NCBI GenBank assembly: GCA_030545055.2
Contig: CM061537.1
Span: forward strand, 68,093,290 to 68,157,289
From: Neoaliturus tenellus
Lineage: Eukaryota > Arthropoda > Insecta > Hemiptera > Cicadellidae
Direction: 5' to 3'
DNA length: 64,000 nt
Under the pieces are notes generated by a model that made no database searches, was not told the DNA's origin, and saw only the letters and a program-made list of their open reading frames with translations. Shown here in pieces: positions 44,696 to 56,200 of the stretch. How positions within the stretch are numbered: the stretch's first letter is position 1; each line of letters opens with the position of its first letter. Made by a program: the position numbers and the translations under genes.

Positions 44696-45845
44696 TTTTA
44701 TACTGCAACCATTGTAAAATTTTGTTCTTAAAAACCTTTATATCACTAATTTTGAACAGTTTTTTTCTTCTATTTACTATCTTTTGTTGTTGTTAAGTTA
44801 TACTATGCCCTTAGGCACTTGATTCTAAATTATTTTGACATCATTGATGGTGACATCACATCATGACTTTCTAACTTGCCACCCCTCTAATAATGAAAAA
44901 GTTTCTACTTGTAATGTAAACGAAGATTGTAAAAACTATGCTATTTAACTACAATCAAATCTGTATACTTAAAGAGTTAGAAAGGGCAAAACACATTAAT
45001 AGTACGATCTATATTATTCGTTATACTTTTGTTGAAGAGTTTAGCATTGATTAACATTGTAGTTTCCATTATTCTGAAAATAAAATACAAAGCTTGTAGT
45101 GTTTACTTTGTGATTTACCAGTACGTTGCAAAAACTGTACAATTTATACTATCCACAAGTTTTATATTTTCTAAGAAACCCTTTCTACAACCATTCAATA
45201 CAAACTTTTTTTCAGCGAAAACAAAAAAATAAAGAAGAGCACACCTTAACAATAAAAGGATTTAATAACTTAAAATAACATGATTCTCTTTGAAAAAATC
45301 TTTCCAATGATACCAAATAAGCTATGTAACTTATGTTAAAAGGGGTGTTTATAATGACACAATCACAATACCAAATAAGAAATTTAATATCTCCCTCTGT
45401 ATCGTACTATGTGTACGTTCCGCTTAAACTATCATTGTTTGGAGTACCCATTTTCAGTTTACAGCGTCCCAACAAAACATTTTTCAAATTTTTAACATGG
45501 GATGTGACCTTCTTTATTTTTTATATTCATTGCTTTATTCTTTCAAAGGTTAATGGAGAATTTGTTGCAATGGAACTTGAAAATGTGCATGCCTATGAAA
45601 ATGTTAACGTATGTAATATGCCTTAATGACAATGTTCAATTTTAATCAACCAAATCTGAATCTAACGAAGTGAAGTGCCAAATATAGTTTAATCTTTCTT
45701 ATAGTCACCTATATATTTATTAGGAAAATTTATGCTTACTAATTTTCAATACCAGGATTTAAAAAATAATGTGAGCTCAGGCAGCAATTTAATGGAATGG
45801 TAAATAAATTTTGCATTCCTGAATCCAGAATTAACTTATGCTTAA

Positions 45846-46286
45846 GAGTCATCTTCACATTTGAGCTGGTAGCCATTGTTGCACAGTCGGCAATGTTAAC
45901 CATACGGCTTTTATGCTAAAACATGGTATTTTATTCCCCTGTTTCGGACGCCTTTTTTCAACCGATTTTCTCTAAACTTGGTAAGTGTTTAGTTATATTA
46001 GGCCCCTCATACCTCTAAATTTTGAAAATTTTACAAATATTACTCTTTGTGAAGTCGCAAAGTAAATTGATTTTCCTTAGTAGTATTTGTTAAATTTTCA
46101 AAATTTTGAAGTATGAGGGGCCTAATATAACTATTCAACTAAACACTTACCAAGTTTAAAGAAAATCGGTTGAAAAACTATGTCCGAAACAGGGGAATAA
46201 AATACCATGTTTTTCATTAAAAGCTGTATGGTTAACATTGCCTACTGCGCAACAATGGGCTACTGGCCCAAAGGTGAAGATGACTC
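45846..46286. mobile_element. TTAA-flanked foldback MITE, copy 2
   Basis: Left TTAA (45842-45845) and right TTGA (46287-46290, one mismatch) flank ends GAGTCATCTTCAC and its complement. Same family as 27924-28383, with matching words CGGCAATGTTAA, ACGGCTTTTA and CCCTGTTTCGGACGCC. The arms have diverged more than in copy 1. Confidence 0.8.
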
Positions 46287-46508
46287 TTGAATTATTTTAT
46301 AAGAGGAATATTGATAAGATATGTTCACACAAGTTGGTTTTTACTGCCAGGTGTAAAAAAAGGAACGGATACATCATTGGGAATTGGCTAGAAAATTACA
46401 CACAATATTGGGCTTTTCAATTGGTTTTCTAACAATAATGTGGATGCAAAACCAACAACGAACAGAAGCTAATCTTAGCTAGGAGGTTGGATGTCAAATT
46501 TACTACTA

Positions 46509-47710
46509 CAGTACGGTAGTCCCGCTAATCCGAAAACCTGTTCATTCTTAATACCTTCCATCGGGAAAATACCCATTGTTTTCTTGACTTATAAACAATA
46601 AAATCCTATACTCTAATATGTGTAAGTATGTATGCTAGGAAAAATTTTATTTTTTTATAATCTTGAATTGAAATTAAGAAAATTTTAATTCAAGATTATA
46701 ACGAAATAAAACAAAATTATACTATAAAATTTAAACCAAATTATAACAAAATTATACTACATTAAAAGATCCTTAAAGACAAGTGAGCGAAGCAAACGAG
46801 CTTGTCTTGAAATAAAAAACCTTTTGTGCTTGGCACTTTAGCATACACTCTGTGACTGACATGACTACAAAACATTGTTTGTTTATTGAAAAATACTCAG
46901 CCCCCAGGTACTTAAGTTTATTTGGGTTATGTTTAGTAATGCAGATAAATGTTTAGGTTGACTCAAATTGAATGGTAATGAGAACAAATAAAATAATATA
47001 ACTGTAAAACGTCAAAAAAAAATTGGAATTAAATCAAATTGGGAATGAAAAGTTTTACTCCCAGAACTTTTAATCTCCCTAAACAATTCTTCAGATGAAT
47101 TACAATGTGATTTATCACTTAATGAATTTTTTATGAATAGTAAAAGCAGTTAAATCACAAAACAAATTTAAAAGTAAAGTATAAGTGTTTTTTGTGTAAA
47201 GTGCAATAAATTGACTTGATTGGCTGTTTCGCCATCGCCGAATGAACGACACAAAGCAAAGTGCAATGACCCTCAGACTCATAGTTAGAATGCAGGTAAG
47301 GAACACAGTTCGGGGTTCTAGTTTTATAACATTGTCTACACTCTGGAGTAATGTATCAAACGAGGATACCATCCCCTTCCAGTTATTACTGCACTCGTTT
47401 ACGAGTCAAACGAAACTGTGAAGCTGAGAGCAGGCATTAACAGATGTTCCCTCAATTAATTAATTTTAGATATCACCGTTGGTTCATTGACAAAATACAT
47501 GACGTTTTTATTTTTCAAAATCTATCAGAGTACAAGAAAGCCAAGCAAATGTTATCTAAACTAAGTGACACGATTGTTTCCAATTAATACACGTGATTTA
47601 CGAATTACTGAACTTTTCCAATGTAACATTCATAGTATCCGCCTCATCTGAAAATTCGCTTAACCAAACAGTGTCCGGTCCCAATTATTCAGATTAGCGG
47701 GACTCTACTG
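46509..47710. mobile_element. pogo-like MITE 2
   Basis: TA (46507-46508 and 47711-47712) flanks ends CAGTACGGTAGTCCCGCTAA and the complement of CAGTAGAGTCCCGCTAATCT. 1202 bp. A small internal hairpin around AATCTTGAATT lies at 46660-46702, and one GTGAGCGAAGCAAACGAG word at 46782-46800. No transposase. Confidence 0.68.
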
Positions 47711-47712
47711 TA

Positions 47713-49395
47713 CCAAAAAATCAGGAAAACCATTTTTGGTTGGACCGCTTGTGTTAACAGTCTTAAATTTTAATTTGCGTACCTTCATTAGCCATCAGGC
47801 CCTAAGTCAGGTAAGATTCTAGTAGGAAAGATTTATAGAACAGTATTTTAATGTTTCAATAGTGAATTTGTTGTTTACATTACGTTGTTTTGTTATAAAA
47901 TATTTTAATGTGTTGATTTATTGTCGTTGTTTTGATTATTATATTTTACTTATTAAATATTTTTTACATACGACTCTAGTTATAGCTAAATCATATCCTG
48001 ACGAGTAACTGTTCATAGTTATATCCTGTTAGAGTTAGATATTAGAGTAGGCCTAGATGTAGTCACTTTTTTTTTTGTAAATCTTTAGTTATTTAATTTC
48101 AAGTACCATAGTCAACAATAGGAGGAATCTATAAAAACTAAAAAGAACATATTTGATTAGTAAATTTTGGATATCAATTTTATATTTATTGATTTACTTA
48201 GAAATATTCGCAGCTGAACAAACTATAAGGTAATATTGCTGTATTCAGCCTTATTTGAAATGCGCTTATATAGAAGCTTCCATTTGAAGTTCATTGTAAA
48301 CTATCAGCTGATCAACACAGTAAAAATACTACCTAATACGGCGGTATTACTGACGATATAGAATGGGCCTTATGACAATGGTTCATGAAATGATTCATTA
48401 ACTTGTTCAACATCAGCTTCTAATGTGGAAAATAACATTTTCAAAGTTAAGGTGGGAAAATCAATTGGAGGAAGTCAACTAGAAAAAATTCACTAGTCAT
48501 AATTAGTTATGATTCTTGACACTAATTAACAAAAGCATTTATAGTGAAGTGAAGCGCTGTCAACACTATGAAAATGTTTATCACAAATCACCTGTTTGAT
48601 TGTTTACTAAACCTCCTATATGTTAATGGTACTGGTATCATTGTATTGCTGAAATAAATTTAGCATGTGGCAGGCTGTTTCGAGAGATTATATAATTTTA
48701 TTTATTGTTAATTAATTACCGATAATGATTAATAAATTAGTGTGATGAAAAATATCATTCATAACTCGGGTCGAAAGTGTTATTCCGTGCCTTGATCAAA
48801 ATTCTGCCCTCGACCGACTCAGAACTGACATAAACTCAATATAGGCCCAGAAAAAGGCACTTTCCACCCTAGTGATGAAATATACTATTTTCATACATGA
48901 TATTATTTGCAGATACAAGTTTTTGGCAAAGATGTTATTTACACACAGTAACCAATGTACTGACATGAGTTTTTAAAAATATTTATGTTTTTACTACATT
49001 AAATGTGTTTCAACTTGGTATTTTAAAATAAAAGTTTAGACCCTTTGCTGTAAGAAAGCTGTTTTATTTTGACCACTTTGTACCTTTAAGAATGTTCTTT
49101 TGTGCTAAATGTACCTAGCTCATTCTCGTATTCACATAGCAGAAAAGTAGTCCCCTTTTCAATGGGTTTAAATATTTGAATATTTGTTGCCGCGTTTGGT
49201 AACAAACATTTTGTTTATTTTGCATTTAAGATGTAATTTTTTGCATTTCTAAGTAATTTTAAATTTCAATTAAGTGTGAACAACCTTGTAACCGTAGCAC
49301 TTAATCGGGAACACAATTTTTTTAACAGCAACATATTCAGAATTGAAACATGTCAAACGAGCTAGTCAATAAGGATAACATGCATAATGCATTTC
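47713..49395. other. No gene recognised
   Basis: About 1.7 kb of AT-rich sequence with one TAGGCCTA (about 48050). No open frame of note, no clear repeat. Confidence 0.4.
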
Positions 49396-49860
49396 TACAT
49401 ATATATAAGAAAGTCGTGTTAGTTACACCATCTATAACAAGAATGGCTGAACCAATTTGGCTGAAAATTGGTGGGGAGGTAGCTTAGAACCAGGTAGAAC
49501 ATATAGGCTACTTTTTTTTATCCAGATTCCTCCATGGGGCTCCACCCCATACATCTTCGAAGTTACCATGTTATTCTGATGGAAGAAACATTTTTACTTT
49601 CTCCCCCTATACCATAGTATATGGAGAAAGTACTGTTTTTGTAAACATTTTTCAAATTCGTTTGATGATTTGATGAAATGGATAGGATATCCATTTTGGA
49701 GCCCCTTTTCTCGCTATAAATGTGTATATGGAGAAAGTATTGGTTTCGTCAAAATTTAAAAAATATTTTAATGAAATTTGGTATATAGGTCCAATTCCAC
49801 GTGTTCCACACAATAATTCCCGGTGATTTTTTTTCATTTTTTTTTGAATTTTGGATTTTT
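49396..49860 (+). repeat. Dispersed repeat family D-like region
   Basis: Contains CTCCATGGGGCTCCACCCC, GTTATTCTGATGGAAGAAAC and two TATGGAGAAAGTA words. Similar phrases occur at 53700-53830 and 59274-59480 (for example TTACCATGTTATTCT, shared with 59440). Family unidentified. Confidence 0.5.
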
Positions 49861-50264
49861 AAGGGTAGTTTACCTAAAGCTCCTAAAAAAACGTAAAAAA
49901 TAAATATTTCTCAAAAACGGCTCTAAAGATTTTTATTAAAATGCTGAATAAAATGACACCATCCGCATCTCCGAGAAAATGCACATTCAAAAGTTATAAA
50001 GCAAGAAGTGTAAGAGAAATCAATTTTTTAATTTTTAAAATAGCTGTTGCATTGAAATAAATATTACCTATCATTAAATTAAGCTCAAAAAATTTAACAA
50101 TCCAGTACTTTGATTTATTGGGAGAAAGTTTGTGTCAGTTATATGATACAGTTTATTGTATTGGAACATATGATTACATTTAGGAATATTGATTCTATAT
50201 ACAGCTGATCTCATTCAAAGTATTCAGGTAAGATTGGTAATAAAAAACTAAAGGATGTCATAGA

Positions 50265-50365
50265 CTTGCGGCGAGTGAGCGTAGCAAACGAGCTAAACCA
50301 GACAGCGAATGAGCGTAGTGAACGAGATAACCTGATGAGTGAGCGTAGCGAAGGACAAAGTGAGC
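50265..50365 (+). repeat. Local array of GAGTGAGCGTAGCRAACGAG words
   Basis: Three imperfect copies at about 50274, 50307 and 50337, spaced 30-33 bp. The word recurs singly near 13529, 46785 and 54007. Confidence 0.7.
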
Positions 50366-50407
50366 TCTCCTGAAGGACAAAAAAATTCTTCAGGTTGGCA
50401 TTGCAAA

Positions 50408-51003
50408 CAGGGTTCTTACAACCATATCTTAACAAAATTCAAGGACTTTTCAAGGACTTTTTAAGAACCTTCCATGGTTTTTAAGGACCACGTGAAGTAA
50501 CTCTATTTACATCGATTGGTAGGATTGTTACCATTTCGTTGTTTAGAACAAGAATAGTAGGTTTATCCAGAATGGATAACTCTGGGCATTGGGGAATGTG
50601 AATGTACACAAGTTTAAAATTTGAATGCTCGACAATTTAAATAATTAGGTTAAATTGAGAGTGAATGAAAATGTTTGAGTGATTAATAACATTTTCACAA
50701 AGTTATGGGTCACAGTTAATAATGAGGTGACAAATTAAGGATCGTCATTGCTCAGGCATATGTTATACTTATACTTAAACATACCGTACATACTTATATG
50801 CTTCAGTTAACTTTAAAATATGTGTACAACAATCTTACAAATTTAAGGCAATATAAAAAATTTCATAGCACTCAACGAAACAATACCAACATTCCCACAA
50901 AGTTCAAGGACTTTTCAAGGACCATTCAAAAAATTATGAAATGTCAGTACTTTTCAAGGCCTTCAAGACCAAGGGTTAAATTTCAAGGACCCTAAGAACC
51001 CTG
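50408..51003. mobile_element. hAT-like MITE inserted in a dispersed repeat
   Basis: Ends CAGGGTTCTTA and its complement TAAGAACCCTG, with internal repeats of TTCAAGGACTTTTCAAGGAC near both ends. TGCAAA (50402-50407 and 51004-51009) is duplicated. Removing one copy restores GCATTGCAAAGCATGC, which is intact at 59660-59675 and, in a variant, at 54090, so the insertion site is identifiable. 596 bp. Confidence 0.78.
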
Positions 51004-51539
51004 TGCAAAGCATGCCGGGTAAGCTAATGTTTAAATATTTCAAAGCTAGTCCTAGAGGAAAAGTCTTTGAATTGTTCATAATGATTTTAGGTGATGGGGA
51101 AATTTAATAAAGTGGGGAGAACTAAAACTTTCTTAAACCAAGGACTCCTTAAACTAGACCTTCAGAATTTTGTTATCATTATTTTTTGTCTTTCAACGTC
51201 AGCTATATTTTTTACATTTTAGGAGGGAGTAGAAATTGATTTTTTTTTACTTGTATTTTATTTTGTTTATTGTGTATAAACTTTAATTAGTATTGAAAAC
51301 AATTATTATGTTTTTCATCACTGATCAACACATTTTTTTTTAAAGTTTGTTTTGTTTAGACCAGACTGTAGAACTAACTCATTTCCCACACACAGGCTTT
51401 GCCTTTGTAGGAATTTTTTTCCTATGTAGTTACTAATGTGATGTACTTGTGTTCCTATTATTGTATTGTATTAAGGAAATTTCATTTCAATTGCCCACTG
51501 GTTGAAATTCAACCAAAATTAACTTTATTTATTTTACTC

Positions 51540-51720
51540 ATAAACGGAATATTATAACTGAAACATCGGTTCTTCCTGTTGAATGATTCAATCAATTACT
51601 GTTATTCCTTAAGATTAACATTGAAACTTTGAAAGCCTTTTAGGCGTAGCCCTATTCAGGGTCGATGTGAATTACAATGGGAATCTGTTCATCTACAGGA
51701 CTCCCTCTATATGTATGTTT
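51540..51720 (+). repeat. Dispersed repeat family E, copy 1
   Basis: Shares GATTAACATTGAA, CTTTGAAAGCCTTT, GGCGTAGCCCT and TGTTCAT-TACAGGACT with 52570-52780 in the same orientation. Confidence 0.7.
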
Positions 51721-51729
51721 TTAAACATA

Positions 51730-52449
51730 CAGTCAACTCCCGATTATCCAGGGGCAGGTTAACCGGGTTGCGGATTAACCGGGGTCAAAAAGTCAATTTC
51801 AATTTTATTTATTTTCTCAGTTTAGACATCAATACTATAATTTATCGATCTTATCATGTTAAAATTACATGAGAAGAAATCTCTTTAGTAATTGTTATTT
51901 TATTTATCAATGGAAAAAAGCTATAAAAGACGGAAAATAATCCGTAAATTATTTGGTGGCGTAATTGTGATCGTAGTCAAAGTGGTCAGTGAGGTACGCG
52001 TCAGAGCGATGGCGTGGTGGAATGAGGACGGGGCGCAATGGTGGAGTGACCTTGACTGCTAGAAACAACTGGTCGCCCGCCATATACTAAAAATAGAAAC
52101 CAAGAAAGGTCCTATTTAGTTTTCAGTTCAGTGTGTAATTATCGTTCTGATTTGTGTGGTGTTCAGTGACCCTAGTAATTTTGGGTTATATTATGCTAAA
52201 CAACACATTTCAAAATGCATTATATTTTGCACTTCAATAAATGTTTGATAAAGTGACATTAAAATTTTATTTGACAAAGTTATAAATTTATTAGCTTAAT
52301 TTATTAATTACCATACATTTAAAACAATTTATTGTTCTTAAATTTTTACCAATTAGACAAAAAGATGAACCATCACTTGTTTTTGTACGCGTGCTCTTTT
52401 CTTGAATAAATTATCCCAAGCGTTACCCCGGATAATCGGGAGTTGACTG
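51730..52449. mobile_element. pogo-like MITE 3
   Basis: TA (51728-51729 and 52450-52451) flanks CAGTCAACTCCCGATTATCC and its near-perfect complement GGATAATCGGGAGTTGACTG. 720 bp. This terminal sequence is typical of pogo/Tigger-mobilised MITEs. It splits the two copies of family E. Confidence 0.8.
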
Positions 52450-52569
52450 TATAGTGGATTTCTCCAATGATGCACACAAGCTGAGAAAAAAGGGAGGAAA
52501 ATAATCATGCTTGTCTATTAATGTGTAGATTGGGGATCGCCTCAACCGACCTATATCTGGGCAATTAGT

Positions 52570-52780
52570 TAAAAAAATACTTTATAACTGGAACATCTGT
52601 TCTTCCTGATTTGCTATCATAATACAGCAGCTGTCTAATGATTCAATCAGTTAATCTTCTTCCATAAGATTAACATTGAACCTTTGAAAGCCTTTAGGGC
52701 GTAGCCCTGGGGGAGGATGTGAATTATAATGGGATTCTGTTCATTTACAGGACTACCAACGGTATGCACGGATTTCTCCT
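52570..52780 (+). repeat. Dispersed repeat family E, copy 2
   Basis: Direct-orientation partner of 51540-51720. The 72-codon frame at 52719-52937 begins in it and has no recognisable domain. Confidence 0.65.
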
Positions 52781-53121
52781 AGGGTGCACAAAAGCTAATA
52801 AAAAAGGAGGAAAAGAAACATGCTTGCCAAATAATGTAAAGATAGATTGGTCAAAACTTCGGTCTTGTTGCTATCAAACTTGCTTGATTTTTATGCTTAT
52901 TGCAGAAACAAGAGGTAAAGGTAGTATTGACAAATAAAATGAGTGTATTTTTATAAAAAGGGGAATTTAATGATCCAAATAAAACAGAGAAGTTATGACT
53001 GTTACTCAATATACAAATAAACCTTAACTCCAGAAATTACCTCAATAGTACTTAACATATTCACTATTCACTGAGTCAATTAAATAGTTCAAGTGTTTAG
53101 ATAAAAGGACAAAATGGAAAA

Positions 53122-53280
53122 TTACTCGTATGATATCCTAAACGATCTCTCGTTCTCCCGACGATGAGCGTCGTGAAGCCTGGTGACGTTTTCAAGCTGG
53201 TTTTGAATGTTCATTGTCATCTGGTCTATCCAATGGAGAGAGTTCATGTGGGCATTCAATATCCGACCTATCTGCACGAT
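53122..53280 (-). CDS. Nup62: Nup62 last coding exon
   Basis: The acceptor TTTTTCAG (ending 53281) leads to 52 codons plus TAA. It encodes the last coiled-coil segment and the conserved C-terminal ERSFRI motif. Confidence 0.92.
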   Translation of the reverse strand: MVQIGRILNAHMNSLHWIDQMTMNIQNQLENVTRLHDAHRRENERSFRISYE

Positions 53281-56200
53281 CTGAAAAACAAGTATCGACA
53301 ATCAGCTCGGTAATCACAATAAGCTTAACGTTACTGATATCACATTCAATCACAATAACACGTACATTTTAACCACGGTGTTACTTGAGTTACGATACAT
53401 TTATAGCAATAAAATGTGCATTTAGGCAGTGACGGATAACAGAGTAACAGTTAAAAGAGTGATGATTGAACAAATTTTTATAGTATCTAAGTTGTTAATA
53501 ACTTTAACTAATAACCTGCGTAGTAAAAAATGCAGGCCTTTTAGGCAATGAGAACTTAGTTAAGTGCTGATCTCCCTCCACTAAAATCCATCTGACATTT
53601 TATTATTTAATAAATAATAACAAAACACCTACATAATGCAAAAAATAAAATCAAAATCTAAATTTATAAAAAAAAAAGTTGGTGTATATATTTTTATATT
53701 TGTACGGTAATCAATGGACTCGGAAACCACTGCACCGTTTGTTAAGAAACTCAATATATGTATGAAATATTTCATGGAGAAAGTTTGTAAGCCAATTATT
53801 TTTGTCCAGCCCTTAGGGCTTAGCCCCAAGACCGTCACAAATGCACCCATGTCAGGTTTTTTTGGAGTTTTAGATCTGAGTTGTTTATGAACACTACATA
53901 TGGCAAAACATGTTTATTTGAAATCAATTCTATAAACAGCTGTTCTCATGTAAAGAAACGTATTGAGAGAAAGTTAGTCATAAAAATCCAAGAGAATATT
54001 ATAGACTTGCGGTGAGTGGGCGTAGTGAATGAGCTCAAAGGGTAACGCAAACGGTATTGAAATAAAAAAAAAAATTCCTCATTTTGTCATTGCAAAGCTT
54101 GCTGGGTAACAACTAGTAATAATTAAATAAGTAAAAATGATAAAATAAACAAACAAAAATTATTCCATTATAATACACTCAGTTACCAAGAGAGAAATAT
54201 TACGTAATGGTAATGGTTCTCCAAAGAAAAATAAATACGTAGCTAATGGTTAAAGTAATCATACTGCCTATAGAAGTAGTTATAAACACTATCATTGTTA
54301 TCCAGACTGTTGATTATTTTCTATGAAAACATAACAAATAAACATACGGAATAAAGAAGTTTGTTATTAAGTTTTTGAAGAATGCAGAGGACTCACCACC
54401 AGGCAAAGTGAAACACATTAATACCCCTTGAACCTGAACTAATTGGGACTGGGCCTGGTTTGGATTAATCAAAAAATTGCTTCTAAAGAGAAATCAATAT
54501 TGCAATAAACGTTATTAACAGGACCACTCGCATACACTTAGTAACGATATGCTTCAGCGTGAGCCTAGCTCTCGTCAGGAACCCACTGCGCGCTGCCCAC
54601 ACATCCGACGAGTTTCATTGTTTGTATCCAATGTTTCCCGCACATTGCTTTTTTTAACTTTTTGTTTTTGCATTTTCACATCTGATGTTTATTTTGGAAA
54701 TTTGTATGTTTTTAATATCTACAATCGACTATTTCAGATGAAAGTGATACTGAGGTGATTTAAGAACAATTTCTAGAGGGCGACGACTCAACAGACGAAA
54801 GTAAAGGTTGACAATGGAGTGAATCCAATATGGTAGCCCGCTGTTTTAGAACTTGGATTCGGAGAATTTTATTTTTATTTTTATGAATAATTTTGTAAAA
54901 GTGAAAGTTTAGAAACTTCTTCTTCTTTGTGTTTATCTAGTAAAACACATTTTCTCATATATTTACGTCATTAGATCATGTAAGATGTATCAGTAAACGG
55001 TGTCAGGAGCGGGCCACTAGGATACATCTGCTGGATCTGACATCATGGCTATACCGGAAATATTGTGTCTACCAGCTTTATTGAGATATTTTAAACATTT
55101 TTGCATCATTTCAAGGTAAATTAAACCAAAAATAATTTCAGCATTTTCAATGACCAATATTAAGAATTTTCAGCAGTCAATGTGTTAACAGATATTTTTA
55201 CAGAACATACAACAAAGTATACGGTATTAAAAATATCTCCCCACTTTTCAAAACATATTATTGAAACGATTAACGAAAGGAAACATTACAAAAATAACTT
55301 GTGGTCTCAGTCACATTTAAATAATATTTTTGTATCTATCTCTTGAACAACTCTTCTATCTATCATAGAGACAACAGATCATCTTACACTGACTTTGTCA
55401 ATTTCAAAACGTGTTCCAGAATTATTTTTAATTATGTTGAGACTTATTTTATGAAATGTAATTAGGACTGAATCCCTCTCAAGACAAACCTAACAGAATA
55501 TGGCTTTTTAGGGAACCATTTTGGTAATTGCCTAGAGGAGAAAAGAAAAATTTTACAACCACAACTTAAATTGGCTGCCTAGGAATTTAAAATCAGCATC
55601 TACTGATTAAGAAGGTGAGCATGGTTTATTATGTGACCACATTGAATGGTTGTGATTATATAAAATCTTACCGGGTCAGTTGTATCTTGGGTTCGACTGG
55701 ACTCGTTCAGATGTTCAATAATTTCTCGCAAATCTTCGGACATTTGCTTTAGTTGTGTGTCTAAAGATTCTGCCATGTAGTACCTGTCCACAAACCAAAT
55801 TGAAATAAAATTATTTATATAATGAACCAAAAGTCCCTAAAGCAGCATTCAAAAATATCAATAACATATGAAAGTTGAAAATGCAAATAAAGCCACTTGA
55901 TATAATCCATACACACTGTATTCCTTAATAAATTAAATTTCTACATAAAGTAACAACATACTTTTTATTTAGGGAAACTTTTGAAGATAGATGACAGGTA
56001 ACACAAGTTGATGCACAAATGAATAGGTACTCAAATCTCAGAACACATTCAAACGTGATTCACAATTTTTATGTTGGTAAAAATAAATTAAACTCTTACT
56101 TTACAATTCTAAGAGATGAATAAAATAAAATATAAGAAATTTATTGACTTATTAAAAACCCATTAGCTAAATGGACGTGTTTTGATAGGGTAGAACTACG

